The notes under the pieces: generated by a model
Told to the model about the DNA's origin: nothing
The model's database searches: none
Seen by the model: only the letters and a program-made list of their open reading frames with translations
Assembly: GCF_005543295.1 (NCBI RefSeq)
Contig: NZ_SRSG01000009.1
Span: 90,628-154,627, forward strand
Source: Halalkalirubrum salinum
GTDB taxonomy: Archaea > Halobacteriota > Halobacteria > Halobacteriales > Haloferacaceae
DNA length: 64,000 nt
Direction of reading: 5' to 3'
Shown: in pieces, positions 27,209-36,624 of the stretch
How positions within the stretch are numbered: the stretch's first letter is position 1
Layout of the letters: the number at the start of each line of letters is the position of its first letter
Program-made: the position numbers and the translations under genes

Positions 27209-28525
27209 TTAAGGTTTGCAGCCTACCACCTCTGCCCGAGGTTGGAATCCTCGGGAGAGGTCATGAAGGTAGACCCCGGGCTGTGCCAACCAGCCGGTAC
27301 TCCTATCCTCGCCCAAACTGGCCGGAGACTCGGAGTTACTTTGATTGATGTCGAGACGGATGTTCTCCGCCCCGTTCACATCAGCATTGAACGCATCGTC
27401 GTGTTCCTCACACACGTACAGGCCGCGTTCAACACGCTGACTCTCGTCTTCTCTACCGCACATACAACACGTCTTGCTCGTGTTTCGTTCTGGAATTTTT
27501 ACGACATCGATACCTTCGACTTTTGCCTTGTATTCGAGGATATTGGTGAAGCGGTCGAACGCCCAGCCGTGCAGGTCAAGGTTGCCGTGCCGACCCCAAT
27601 TCTTCGAGTCGCCGTTTTCATCTTCTCGAACACCAGCGAGTTTGCCGACGTTGATTTGTCCAACTCCACGCTCGATACACTTTTCAACGATGTGTTTCGC
27701 CAACGAGTGGAAAAAGTGAGTTCGGCGCTCCGACCACTTTTTGTGAAGACGAGTGGCTCCTTCACCACCTGAATCATCACATTTGGCGATTTCTTTCGGG
27801 AAGTAGTACCCGTCCTGTTTCAGACGGTTGCCGGGGTACAAGTCGGCTTGCTCGGTGCTGTACGCGACTGCCGCGAAGTTGCAGATGCCGAGGTCAACGC
27901 CAGCCGACTCTTCACCGGGGGCGTCGGGAGTCTCAACTTCTTGCTTACACACCAAGTGTAGTTCCCATCGGCCCTTCTCCTTGTCGTAGACTGCTCTGAC
28001 CTGTTGCAGGTTCTCGACGGTGACACCGGGGCGGGTTTCGTATTCAACGAGGATGTACTCCCATGCTCGGGGGTGTTCCTTGTGGTTCGCGCCTTTTGAC
28101 AGGCGCACTCGCCCGTTTTTGGTGTCGTGACGGATGCCTTTCTGCTTCCATGTCACCGTTGAACGAGGGTGTTCTTCGTGGACGCGACGGCCTTTATTGT
28201 CGTAGTAGTTTTTCTTGCGGTAGCCGGGTGGATTCGCGCGGTGGTCAGACTTGCGTTTGCCGTACCACGAGTTGAAGGCTTCAGCGAGTTCCTCCAGAAC
28301 GCGCTGACTGGACTGACTATGCAGTCCTTTGTACTTGTTGTGAGTCTTCAACTCGCTTTTTAAGTCCGAATCATCGGGAATCCCGCCCGTGTTCTCCCAG
28401 ATTTGGCGGGAGTGGTAGTTAGCGACGTTCCACAGTTTCGATGCGCTCCACCCATGCCAGTCAAGCGATTCATCTACCTCACAATGGTTGAGGATTGTCG
28501 CTCGGTAGGTTCGGTGGATGTGCAT
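27209..28525 (-). CDS. tnpB: TnpB-family RNA-guided endonuclease homologue
   Basis: 438 residues from the ATG at 28525 (MHIHRTYRATIL); the earlier Met lies in non-conserved sequence. RuvC-I Asp is in SAGVDLGICNFAA, RuvC-III Asp in FNADVNGAENI, and the zinc finger begins CCMCG with a second half CEEH. At the RuvC-II site the segment reads INVGKLAGVRED; relatives I recall have GDL or EDL there, so an acidic residue may be lost. TnpB proteins cleave DNA beside a TAM guided by omega RNA. Whether this copy is active is open. Confidence 0.85.
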   Translation of the reverse strand: MHIHRTYRATILNHCEVDESLDWHGWSASKLWNVANYHSRQIWENTGGIPDDSDLKSELKTHNKYKGLHSQSSQRVLEELAEAFNSWYGKRKSDHRANPPGYRKKNYYDNKGRRVHEEHPRSTVTWKQKGIRHDTKNGRVRLSKGANHKEHPRAWEYILVEYETRPGVTVENLQQVRAVYDKEKGRWELHLVCKQEVETPDAPGEESAGVDLGICNFAAVAYSTEQADLYPGNRLKQDGYYFPKEIAKCDDSGGEGATRLHKKWSERRTHFFHSLAKHIVEKCIERGVGQINVGKLAGVREDENGDSKNWGRHGNLDLHGWAFDRFTNILEYKAKVEGIDVVKIPERNTSKTCCMCGREDESQRVERGLYVCEEHDDAFNADVNGAENIRLDINQSNSESPASLGEDRSTGWLAQPGVYLHDLSRGFQPRAEVVGCKP

Positions 28526-28640
28526 CGTGGAACGCTTCCATAACTTGTTATGTACTGTTGTATTATAAAAAATCGGATTGGAACGTGGAATATCCGCCCC
28601 TGTCATCGAACGTGGTTAGTAGAGGAGTTGTCGGATTCAT

Positions 28641-28660
28641 CCCGCGCCTAAAGGCGCGGG
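28641..28660 (-). repeat. Left-end hairpin of the TnpB element
   Basis: 8-bp perfect stem CCCGCGCC/GGCGCGGG with a 4-base loop, about 115 bp upstream of the tnpB start. It matches the right-end hairpin in orientation and core sequence. Confidence 0.75.
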
Positions 28661-28738
28661 TATTCTCCTCGAATCTGTATAATTTTATCAACTACCCAAG
28701 GCCGTAGAGTTATGAGATCCGCTCAGGTAGAGTGATGC

Positions 28739-29416
28739 ATGACGTATTCGATCTGTGCAACTGACGGCGAATGCCACGGAGTCGCGATTGCAACGAAGGC
28801 ACCGGCGGTGGGTTCGCTCGCACCGTGTCTGTCACGAAACGGCGTCGTCTCGACACAGGCGACGGTGAATATCCCACTTGGCGTCGTCGCGAAGCGGCTT
28901 CTCGATCGGGGAGCAAGCGTCGATCATGCCGTGGCGTCGGTACTCCGACAAGAAGACGACCCGGACGTTAGACAGATCCACGGAGTCGATCGTAACGGAA
29001 ACACAACGGTTCACTCTGGTGAAAACTGTGTCGAATGGTTTGGGAGCCGTGTTGGAAACGGGTACACCGTCGCCGGGAACATGTTGTCCGGTGAGCGGGT
29101 AGTCGAGGCGATCGCCGAGACGTTTGAGGAAGCTGCGGACAACCCGCTTGCCGAACGACTCTTGGCCGCGATCGAAGCCGGAGAGGCGGCAGGTGGAGAC
29201 AAACGTGCACCCAATGCACAGAGCACAGCGATTAAAATCTATGACCCAACAGGGCCGAAGGTGTGTCACGATGTCAGGGTCGACGACCACGACGATCCGG
29301 TCGCAGAACTCCGCCGCGTGTACAAACTCGCGAAGGCAAAAGACGAAGAGTGGGGCGATCGCGAGCCTGGAATGGTGCTGCAGCGCAACCCGCCGCTCGA
29401 CGGTGATTGGGGGTAA
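28739..29416 (+). CDS. DUF1028 (Ntn-hydrolase-like) protein
   Basis: 225 residues, the standard DUF1028 length: MTYSICATDGECHGVAIATKAPAVGSLAPC at the start, then GVVSTQATVNIPLG, VAGNMLSGERVVEAI and GGDKRAPNAQSTAIKIY. The fold is related to N-terminal nucleophile hydrolases; the role is unproven. It converges with the dppF-like gene with a 30-bp gap. Genes of this family often accompany peptide or amidase clusters, which fits the ABC importer and amidase here. Confidence 0.9.
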   Translation: MTYSICATDGECHGVAIATKAPAVGSLAPCLSRNGVVSTQATVNIPLGVVAKRLLDRGASVDHAVASVLRQEDDPDVRQIHGVDRNGNTTVHSGENCVEWFGSRVGNGYTVAGNMLSGERVVEAIAETFEEAADNPLAERLLAAIEAGEAAGGDKRAPNAQSTAIKIYDPTGPKVCHDVRVDDHDDPVAELRRVYKLAKAKDEEWGDREPGMVLQRNPPLDGDWG

Positions 29417-29446
29417 AGCAGCGCCAATCGAACGCCGCTGAGTGAA

Positions 29447-30769
29447 TTACTCCGGAGAGATGGTTGGAGTCACCTCCGCAGTGAGCAGATGACAGGACGC
29501 CTGTGATGCACCCGAGACTTGCATCTCCGGCTTCGATTGCTTACACGGCGAGTCCAGCACGCCTTGGGCCGTTTCGATGGCCTGTTCGCGATTGTCCTCG
29601 ATGAGATGTCTGGCAATCTCGTACATGACTGTTTGTACGTCATCCGGGAGCTCTTCGATCGGCATCTGGAACGATTCGTCGAGCAACTGCGTTGCCACCG
29701 TGTCAGTGTCGGTGGATCGTCCTTCGTTCTCGAGTCGCTCGCGAACGAGATCAATCTCAAGCTCCTCGTGTAAGAGTCGGTTGTAAAACCGGAATGCCTC
29801 GCGGAACGTCGACTGATTGCCCGGCCACGCCGACGAAGGGATTACCTCGGGACACCGCGTGTGGAAACGGCATCCGGATGGTGGATTAATTGGTGACGGC
29901 ACGCTACCTTTGAGGAGAATGCGATCGGTGCGATCTGCGGCGTCGATCCGCGGAACCGCCGAAAGCAGCGCCCTCGTGTATGGATGTTGTGGACGTTCGA
30001 ATATCTGTTCAACCGGACCAATTTCGACGATCTCGCCGAGGTACATGACGGCGACTCGATCGGCGATCTGGCTCACTACCGACAGGTCGTGGGTGATCGT
30101 CAGCAGCGACAGTCCATACGACGACTGGAGCTCTGAGAGGAGATTGAGGATCTGTGCTTGGACACTTACATCAAGCGCACTAACAGGCTCATCCGCAACA
30201 ATAACCCGCGGCTCGAGCGCGAGCGCGCGGGCAATGCCGACCCGCTGTTGCTGGCCCCCGCTAAATTGGTGGGGGTATCGATCGGCGTGGCTCTCTTTGA
30301 GCCCAACCTGCACAAGGAGTTCCTCGACACGCTCGCGTCTGTCCGCCGCACTATCACCGATTCCGTGCACCTCCATCGGTGCGCTGATAATCTCGTTGAC
30401 CGTTTGTCGTGGATTCAACGACGAGAGCGGATCCTGGAAGATGAGCTGGAGTTTCTGGCGATAGGGCTTCATTTCTTTGCCAGACAGGTGCGTGATATCC
30501 TCACCGCCGTAGCGGACAGTCCCGTCGGTCGGTTGGTGGAGATTGAGAATCGCACGTCCGAGTGTGCTCTTCCCGCAGCCTGACTCACCGACGACCGCGA
30601 GCGTCTCGCCCTCGTGAAGCGTCAAATCGACGCCGTCGACCGCCTTCACAGATTGTCCACCACCGAGAAGTCTATCCGTCAGTCCGGTGGATGTATCGAA
30701 GTGTTTCTTCAGGTTTCGAACTGTAAGCAGCGGCTCTCCGTCATCGCTTTGGAGACTGGAGTCACTCAC
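29447..30769 (-). CDS. Oligopeptide/dipeptide ABC transporter ATP-binding protein (DppF-like)
   Basis: 440 residues. Walker A is GESGCGKST, the signature is FSGGQQQRVGIARALAL, Walker B is VIVADEPVSALD, and the H-loop is in LTITHDLSV. An oligopeptide-type C-terminal extension contains SGCRFHTRCPEV with its Cys residues. An extra acidic helical tail of about 110 residues (from about 325) is unusual and ends TAEVTPTISPE. It overlaps the dppD-like gene by 8 bp; last gene of a five-gene importer operon. Confidence 0.93.
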   Translation of the reverse strand: MSDSSLQSDDGEPLLTVRNLKKHFDTSTGLTDRLLGGGQSVKAVDGVDLTLHEGETLAVVGESGCGKSTLGRAILNLHQPTDGTVRYGGEDITHLSGKEMKPYRQKLQLIFQDPLSSLNPRQTVNEIISAPMEVHGIGDSAADRRERVEELLVQVGLKESHADRYPHQFSGGQQQRVGIARALALEPRVIVADEPVSALDVSVQAQILNLLSELQSSYGLSLLTITHDLSVVSQIADRVAVMYLGEIVEIGPVEQIFERPQHPYTRALLSAVPRIDAADRTDRILLKGSVPSPINPPSGCRFHTRCPEVIPSSAWPGNQSTFREAFRFYNRLLHEELEIDLVRERLENEGRSTDTDTVATQLLDESFQMPIEELPDDVQTVMYEIARHLIEDNREQAIETAQGVLDSPCKQSKPEMQVSGASQASCHLLTAEVTPTISPE

Positions 30770-31793
30770 GATCGCTCACCTCTGGATCTCTCTGGAGACA
30801 TGCCGCAACATGATCTGGCCCCATCGATCTGAACTCGGGCTCCACGTCGTAACACTCCGCTGTCGACTCAGGACACCGTGGAGCGAAATGACATGCGTAC
30901 GAGATGTTTGTGAGATCAGGCACGTTCCCTGGAATTGGATCCAGTTTCCGGCGCTTGTTGGCCCGGGGCGTGCTTGCGAGCAGTCCCTGGGTATACGGAT
31001 GCTGGGGATTGGCGAACAGTTCGTCAGCCGGTGCACGTTCGATAATATTTCCAGCATACATGACATTAACCCGATCACACGTTTCTGCGACAACCGCCAG
31101 GTCGTGGGTAATCATCAAGATTGCTGTGTCGAATTCCTGGCTCAAGGACTTGAGGTCCTCAAGAATCTGTGCTTGTACGGTCACGTCGAGCGCCGTCGTC
31201 GGTTCGTCAGCGATCAAGAGATCTGGCTCACCGGCCAGTGCCATAGAAATCATTACACGTTGGCGCATCCCGCCCGAGAATTCGTGTGGGTACTCCGTGA
31301 CCCGGACGCTCGGTTCGGGGATCCCGACCTCTTCGAGCAGTTCGATCGCGCGCCGCCAGGATTCGGTGTCCTTGGCTGCGCCGAAGATCTTGCGTTTCAG
31401 TTCGGCCGGCAGACTGATCGATTCACCCGTGTCGTTGTGGAGCCGAACAGCCTCTGCGATCTGCTCGCCCGTGGAGATCGTTGGGTTCAGGCTCGTCATC
31501 GGATCCTGGAACACCATCGCGATCTTTCCGCCGCGAAGCGTCCGCATCTCCGACTCCGTGAGTTGGTCGAGACGTTGCCCATCGAAGACGATCGAGTCTG
31601 CGGTCACGACCCCTGGTTCTTCGACGAGCCCGACGACGCTCTCAGCGAGTACGGTTTTGCCGCTTCCACTCTCGCCGACGAGACCAACGAGCTCGCCGCG
31701 GTTGACGGTGAGATCGACGTCGTCGACCGCGGTGACAACACCCCGTCGCGTGTGGAATTCGGTCGTCAATCCTTTGACTGTAAGGAGACTCAT
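30762..31793 (-). CDS. Oligopeptide/dipeptide ABC transporter ATP-binding protein (DppD-like)
   Basis: 343 residues from the ATG at 31793 (MSLLTVKGLTTEFHTRRG), which overlaps the dppC-like stop by 4 bp; the earlier in-frame Met lies inside dppC. Walker A is GESGSGKTV, the signature is FSGGMRQRVMISMALA, Walker B is LLIADEPTTALD. The C-terminal CHFAPRCPESTAEC motif is typical of Opp/Dpp ATPases. Works with the DppF-like partner as the heteromeric motor. Confidence 0.93.
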   Translation of the reverse strand: MSLLTVKGLTTEFHTRRGVVTAVDDVDLTVNRGELVGLVGESGSGKTVLAESVVGLVEEPGVVTADSIVFDGQRLDQLTESEMRTLRGGKIAMVFQDPMTSLNPTISTGEQIAEAVRLHNDTGESISLPAELKRKIFGAAKDTESWRRAIELLEEVGIPEPSVRVTEYPHEFSGGMRQRVMISMALAGEPDLLIADEPTTALDVTVQAQILEDLKSLSQEFDTAILMITHDLAVVAETCDRVNVMYAGNIIERAPADELFANPQHPYTQGLLASTPRANKRRKLDPIPGNVPDLTNISYACHFAPRCPESTAECYDVEPEFRSMGPDHVAACLQRDPEVSDRE

Positions 31794-32728
31794 CGGTCGA
31801 GCACCTCCCCTTCTTTGACGTCGAATGCGTCCCGCAGTCCGTCGCCGAAGGCGTTGAACGCCAATACGACGATCATAATCGCGAACCCGGGGAAGATACT
31901 TAGCCACCACGCCTGCGTGATGAACTGGCGACCCTCGTTGAGCATGAGCCCCCAGGTGGGCGTCGTCGGCCGTACACCGAGGCCGAGGAACGAAAGGGAC
32001 GCCTCCGCGAGAATTGCGATAGGAATCATCAATGTAACCTGGACAATGAGCGATGCAACGGCGTTTGGGAGGATTTCTTTGATCATAATTCGACGATCAC
32101 TCATACCGATCGCTCGGGCAGCAACGACGTACTCTTTTTCACGGAGAGAAAGCACCTCACTGCGGACCAATCGGGCAAAGTCATCGATGAACGCGACGCC
32201 AACCGCGATGATTACATTGATCACCCCGAGGCTCCCGGAAACAGCGATGATCCCCGCGGCGAGTATCAGCGTCGGAAATGCCCACTGGAAATCGACGTAG
32301 CGCATGAGGAGCGAGTCGATCCAGCCGCCGTAGTACCCCGCAGCGAGTCCAATGGCTGTCCCGGTGGTAAAGGCGAAAAGCACGGTTACCAGTGCAACGA
32401 GCAGTGAAATACGAGCACCGAAAATAATCCGTGAAAAGATATCGTATCCGTACGAATCTGTGCCGAGAAGATGGTACGCCTCTCCGTCGGCAGTCTCGGA
32501 GTGGGTGTTCGGCGGCTCCATGATGCCGTACTCTTGTTCGGGGTCGACCGGGGCAACGTAAGGAGCAAAGATTGCGACCAATAGGAACGAGAGGATAACA
32601 ATTGCCCCCAGCATCGATTTCTTATCCCGCTTGAGTGTCCCCCAAAGCCGCTTCCGAAGTGTCAGATGTTCTTCGACGTCATCGATCTCGTCTGCCTTGG
32701 CATCGATCGGTGACTGCGATGTGCTCAC
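31790..32728 (-). CDS. Oligopeptide/dipeptide ABC permease (DppC-like)
   Basis: 312 residues with an N-terminal cytoplasmic stretch, a first TM at about 40-60, a large extracellular loop (HLLGTDSYGYDIFSRIIFGAR) and five further TMs. The EAA loop is VAARAIGMSDRRIMIKEILPNA. It overlaps dppB-like by 4 bp and dppD-like by 4 bp, so the operon is translationally coupled. Confidence 0.93.
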   Translation of the reverse strand: MSTSQSPIDAKADEIDDVEEHLTLRKRLWGTLKRDKKSMLGAIVILSFLLVAIFAPYVAPVDPEQEYGIMEPPNTHSETADGEAYHLLGTDSYGYDIFSRIIFGARISLLVALVTVLFAFTTGTAIGLAAGYYGGWIDSLLMRYVDFQWAFPTLILAAGIIAVSGSLGVINVIIAVGVAFIDDFARLVRSEVLSLREKEYVVAARAIGMSDRRIMIKEILPNAVASLIVQVTLMIPIAILAEASLSFLGLGVRPTTPTWGLMLNEGRQFITQAWWLSIFPGFAIMIVVLAFNAFGDGLRDAFDVKEGEVLDR

Positions 32729-33681
32729 GTTTGTTCACCTCCGTAGCGGATTCGTGGATCAAGCACCGTATAGAGGAGGTCAACGACGATATTCGTGAAC
32801 ACGAGGATCCCGGCAACCACGAGGATGACCCCCTGTGTGACGGGATAGTCCTTGTCGAGGATCGAGTCGACGAGGAGCTGTCCAAGCCCCTGAATACCGA
32901 AGACGATCTCGACGGTAACGCTGCCAGCGAGCAGCAGTGCCGTCTGGATGCCGGCGATCGTCACGACGGGAATCAACGCGTTTTGAGCCGCGTGCTTGTA
33001 GAGTCGCACTCGCCCGTTAACCCCTTTTGCGCGTGCGGTCTTCATGTACGGTTCGTTCATCACCTCGAGGAGCGAAGAGCGCATCATCCGCATAACGATC
33101 GCACCATACGGCAGACCGACAGCAATTCCGGGGAGAAGTAAACTCTCCAGCCACGGGAAGAATCCCTCGGTGATCGAGACGTACCCGAAGATCGGTAACA
33201 GGTCGATCCAGACGCCGAAAACGACGGCGAGGAGGATGCCGATGAAGAACGCAGGCATCGACAACCCCATGAACGAGATGAACGTCGCGGCGTAATCTTC
33301 CACCTCGTATTTTCGCGTAGCACTCAAGATACCGGCCGGTATCGCGATAGACATCCCGAAAACGAGTCCGATCAGTCCGATCGAAAGTGTCATTGGTGCG
33401 GCGTCAGCCAGTAGCGACGAAACGGGGCCACCCTTCGTGATGCTTCGCCCAAACTCGAACATCGCGAGATCTGTCATCCAGTCAATATACTGGACGTGCA
33501 TTGGCTGATCGAGTCCGAGTTCGGCTCGAAGCGACTGGACGGCATCGTCGGTCGCTTCGGGACCAAGCATGGTTCGAACTGGATCGCCCGGAATCGCCCG
33601 GAGACCAAAAAAAACCACCGTAGCGACGAGCCACATGACGAAGATCCCGTACGCGATTCGTTTGGCAATGTACGCTTTCAT
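32725..33681 (-). CDS. Oligopeptide/dipeptide ABC permease (DppB-like)
   Basis: 318 residues beginning MKAYIAKRIAYGIFVMWLVATVVFF, the typical DppB opening. FGLRAIPGDPVRTMLGPEA follows, and the EAA loop is TARAKGVNGRVRLYKHAAQNA. Six TM segments. Starts 3 bp after the substrate-binding-protein stop. Confidence 0.93.
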   Translation of the reverse strand: MKAYIAKRIAYGIFVMWLVATVVFFGLRAIPGDPVRTMLGPEATDDAVQSLRAELGLDQPMHVQYIDWMTDLAMFEFGRSITKGGPVSSLLADAAPMTLSIGLIGLVFGMSIAIPAGILSATRKYEVEDYAATFISFMGLSMPAFFIGILLAVVFGVWIDLLPIFGYVSITEGFFPWLESLLLPGIAVGLPYGAIVMRMMRSSLLEVMNEPYMKTARAKGVNGRVRLYKHAAQNALIPVVTIAGIQTALLLAGSVTVEIVFGIQGLGQLLVDSILDKDYPVTQGVILVVAGILVFTNIVVDLLYTVLDPRIRYGGEQT

Positions 33682-33684
33682 AAC

Positions 33685-35382
33685 TTACTCATCCAGCCAG
33701 ACGCCGGAGAAGTTCCGGAGGAAGGACGGAATAAAGGTGAAATTCTGCACAGCGGATGAATAACTCGTGAGATCTTCGATGTGGACGAGGTAGACATCTG
33801 CGATGTCGGTGATGAGTTCGTCTTCGATCTCGTGGAGAATCTCCGCACGTGCCTCCTCATCAGTCTCTCGGCGCTGTTCTTCGAGAAGGTCGTGGACAGT
33901 CTCGTTTTCGTACTCCTCGTAGTTCCAGACGCCACCGTCGTCAGGCAGTCGGTAGTAGTTCCAGACGGTTTCCTCCGGATCTGGTTTATCTACCGTGCCA
34001 GAAATGACGCCATCGAAGTCCGCTTCCTCTTGGTATCGTTCCCAGAACGTCGATGTCGTGACCTGGTCGACCTCGACGTCAAGGCCGACGTCGCGCAACT
34101 GGTCTCGGACAACGCGCGTCGCTCGAAGTCCCTCGGAGTCAGACATAAGCGAGAAGCTGTGATCCATCATTCCCGACTCTTCAAGTAATTCTTCGGCGCG
34201 TTCTGGATCGTACGCCTGATCGTCTGGCTTTTCATCGGCGTCTCTACTAATCCACGCCGGGACATCGGTAAAGACGCCTGTGGCGGGCTCTGCGTAGCCG
34301 AAGTACGCCCGTTGGGCCAGCGCTTCGTTGTCGATCGCCTTCGCGATACCGAGGCGAGCCTCTCTGTTGTTGTACGGTTCACCGCGACTGACGTTGAGGT
34401 GCAGTCCGTTCCACGTATTACCGAGAGTGGATTCAATCTCAATATCGTCGATACCCTCCAGTTCTTCGACGTTCTCGTGGGGAACGAGGTTGATCATATC
34501 GAGATCACCACCTCGGAGCCCATTCACGAGCGTGCTCGGATCGCTAATGAGTTCGATATCGACACCGTCTAGGTACGGAAGTGCGTTGCCGTCCTCGTCC
34601 TCGCCGTAGTAGTCGTCGAACGCATCGAGCGTGATATTTGAGCCAGGACTGTGCTCGACAACTTCGAACGGTCCGGTCCCAACAGGTTCAAGTGCGTAGT
34701 CGTCCGCACCCATCTCCTCGTACGCCGTCTGGTTAATGATCGATGCAGCACGCCCAGGGCCACCGGTGAGGTGCGCAAGGAGAGCAGACACCGGTTCCTC
34801 GAAATTGAGTGTGACGGTGTAGTCGTCGACAACCTCGACCCCGTCTTCGTCAACTGGCTTGAGGTCTGAGAGTCGAGACATCGTCTGGGGGGCCTCTTCC
34901 TCGAAGTTTCGTTGGAGTGTATACCGAACGTCTTCAGCAGTAAACTCGTCACCGTTGTGGAAGGTGACATCGTCACGAAGTTCGAAGGTGTAACTCAAGC
35001 CACCATCTTCAGATTCCCAGTCAGTCGCGAGGTCGCCGGTGAAACTCAGGTCCGGCTCTAATTGGACCAAACCGCTGAAGATATTGTCATGAATCTGAAA
35101 GTGCTGGCCGACACCAACGAATGGTGGGTCAAGCGTCTGGACATCGCCGGTAAACCAACCGGCACGGAGGCGGCCGCCGGTTTGGACGTCACCGTCGGAC
35201 CCGTCCGATCCATCAGATCCGTCCGATCCATCAGAATCGTCTTCGGAGCCACCGCCACCACCCAGACAACCGGCCGCTCCGGTCAGTCCGGCGGCAGCCA
35301 GAATTTTCATACTTGTTCGACGGTCAACCGTGGGACCGCTGCGTTCTGCGTCAGTTGGTGTGTCAGCGCTTCTCTTAGACAT
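33685..35382 (-). CDS. Oligopeptide/dipeptide ABC substrate-binding lipoprotein (DppA-like, SBP_bac_5)
   Basis: 565 residues. The N-terminus has a Tat-type signal (DRRTSMKILAAAGLTGAAGC) with a lipobox Cys, the usual haloarchaeal export route. A Gly/Ser/Asp tandem linker (SDGSDGSDGS) follows. The SBP_bac_5 domain covers about 70-560 (FTGDLATDWESEDGGLSYTF, DVTFHNGDEFTAEDVRYTL). First gene of the operon; a divergent AT-rich spacer separates it from the HTH_10 regulator. Ligand unknown, probably a peptide or amide. Confidence 0.93.
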   Translation of the reverse strand: MSKRSADTPTDAERSGPTVDRRTSMKILAAAGLTGAAGCLGGGGGSEDDSDGSDGSDGSDGSDGDVQTGGRLRAGWFTGDVQTLDPPFVGVGQHFQIHDNIFSGLVQLEPDLSFTGDLATDWESEDGGLSYTFELRDDVTFHNGDEFTAEDVRYTLQRNFEEEAPQTMSRLSDLKPVDEDGVEVVDDYTVTLNFEEPVSALLAHLTGGPGRAASIINQTAYEEMGADDYALEPVGTGPFEVVEHSPGSNITLDAFDDYYGEDEDGNALPYLDGVDIELISDPSTLVNGLRGGDLDMINLVPHENVEELEGIDDIEIESTLGNTWNGLHLNVSRGEPYNNREARLGIAKAIDNEALAQRAYFGYAEPATGVFTDVPAWISRDADEKPDDQAYDPERAEELLEESGMMDHSFSLMSDSEGLRATRVVRDQLRDVGLDVEVDQVTTSTFWERYQEEADFDGVISGTVDKPDPEETVWNYYRLPDDGGVWNYEEYENETVHDLLEEQRRETDEEARAEILHEIEDELITDIADVYLVHIEDLTSYSSAVQNFTFIPSFLRNFSGVWLDE

Positions 35383-35787
35383 ACCTAAGCATGTGGTCTA
35401 ACTCAAAAGACAAGAATATAGAACCAAATATATTCGGCGATATAAATCAAAGCCAATTATAGCAGAATATTTGTCTACAATTACCAGTAATTTATATCCA
35501 CATATTTGATTAGTACTATAAATAATGAATAAATAAAAATTTTAGCCATATACAATAGTCTCATATTATTTCAAGAATTTGGAGGCCACCGTGGTGGTCC
35601 CGGCAACTTACGCAAGGTCAAACAATACCATTCATTGGGAAATTTTCGCACCAGCCATCCGGCAGCGTTGCCTTCAGCCGCTGGTAGTTTGAAATACATC
35701 GCGTACTCCACGATGGCACCACCACTGCGGACACCAGTGTGCAAATCCTTATCAATATTCAGGGCGTTCGATATGCTAAGATTCTGT
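35383..35787. other. AT-rich intergenic spacer between dppA-like and HTH_10 genes
   Basis: About 400 bp, strongly AT-rich from 35400 to 35575, in contrast to the GC-rich surroundings. It probably holds both divergent promoters. A small dyad, GGCCACC/GGTGGTCC, lies at 35584-35600. A 78-codon minus-strand frame (35571-35807) is present, but I see no family resemblance and do not call it. The composition suggests a recombination or insertion boundary. Confidence 0.6.
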
Positions 35788-36525
35788 ATGACTCTACGAG
35801 AAGTCACGCTTCAAATACGGCACCACGACGCACCCGAGAGCGAGGTGAGCGCCAAGTATCCGGACGTGACGCTTCGATCGATGTCCTCTCTCACCGGCGC
35901 GGCAGATGAGCGGCGACGCATCATCGAGTTTACTGGCCCCGAAGAATCTATTCAAGGGTTTTTAATGGATTTCGAGCGAGAAGCACCGATCATTGCGGTT
36001 GAACCGATCACCGCAGTTGATCGATCGACGGTACTCGCAATGTTGACCTTCGACAGTCGAAAGTGGGACAGTATCTCGGAGTTGCTGGCCGATCTCGGCG
36101 TTCACTACCGGTCAGGAACCGTTATTTGTGGCGGGTGGGAGCGATGGTCGCTGTTTCTCACAAGCGATGATTCGATGCAAGAAGTTATCGAAACGATCGA
36201 AGCGGATGAAAACACAGTACGGCTCGTTCGGACTGTCGAATTAGAAAACACAGAAGCCACCAGACAACTCGAGGTGTCAAAAATTATTAATTCACTTACA
36301 CAGCGGCAACTCGACGTACTCAGCACGAGCATCCGACTCAACTACTACCAGCCGAACCGAGAGACCACGATCGCAGAAGTTGGCAACCGTCTTGACCTCT
36401 CTCCGACGACGACGTGGGAGCACCTGGCTCGCGCAGAAAAAAAGTTATGGATGAACTGGGAATCTATCTTGACGGTCACGTATCTTCCATCGAGACGGTT
36501 GACGAACGATCGAATTGAGCGGTAA
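35788..36525 (+). CDS. HTH_10 (bacterio-opsin activator-type) transcriptional regulator
   Basis: 245 residues from the ATG at 35788 (MTLREVTLQIRHHD); a TATA-like TTATCAAT lies about 32-40 bp upstream. The N-terminal 170 residues are a sensor-like region. The HTH_10 domain is at about 168-220 (LTQRQLDVLSTSIRLNYYQ ... TIAEVGNRLDLSPTTTWEHL). It is divergent from the ABC operon and upstream of the amidase, so it is the obvious candidate regulator of both. Confidence 0.88.
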   Translation: MTLREVTLQIRHHDAPESEVSAKYPDVTLRSMSSLTGAADERRRIIEFTGPEESIQGFLMDFEREAPIIAVEPITAVDRSTVLAMLTFDSRKWDSISELLADLGVHYRSGTVICGGWERWSLFLTSDDSMQEVIETIEADENTVRLVRTVELENTEATRQLEVSKIINSLTQRQLDVLSTSIRLNYYQPNRETTIAEVGNRLDLSPTTTWEHLARAEKKLWMNWESILTVTYLPSRRLTNDRIER

Positions 36526-36590
36526 GTCATCAATCGTGGGTAATATACGTCACTTGTCCACTATTGTGCCGAATTCCGTTGGTGCGTAGG

Positions 36591-36597
36591 TATTATA
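36591..36597 (+). promoter_or_regulatory. TATA-like box of the amidase gene
   Basis: TATTATA, 28-34 bp before the GTG start, implying a leaderless or nearly leaderless transcript. Confidence 0.55.
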
Positions 36598-36624
36598 TCC
36601 CCTGCAGGCAGAACTCTGTTAACT

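Larger units (their letters stand above)
27146..28665 (-). mobile_element. Solo IS200/IS605-type (IS1341-like) element with tnpB only
   Basis: Only tnpB is present; no tnpA lies within the element. Subterminal hairpins flank it: CCCGCG...CGCGGG at 27156-27175 (right end, downstream of tnpB) and CCCGCGCC...GGCGCGGG at 28641-28660 (left end). The right end reads TTGACATCCTCCCGCGCCTG, which is the usual haloarchaeal IS1341 end as I recall it. Exact outer boundaries are estimates, since these elements make no target duplication. Confidence 0.8.

Noticed and set aside
27242..27772. Long plus-strand open frame opposite tnpB
   Set aside because: It is a GC-driven shadow of tnpB: no start signal, no homology features, and the minus frame carries clear RuvC and zinc-finger motifs.
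30687..32300. 537-codon plus-strand frame opposite the ABC genes
   Set aside because: Antisense to two ABC genes with complete motifs; no domain is recognisable.
35571..35807. 78-codon minus-strand frame in the AT-rich spacer
   Set aside because: Overlaps the start of the HTH_10 gene and shows no recognisable family or promoter spacing. It could be a remnant of an insertion, but this cannot be supported.
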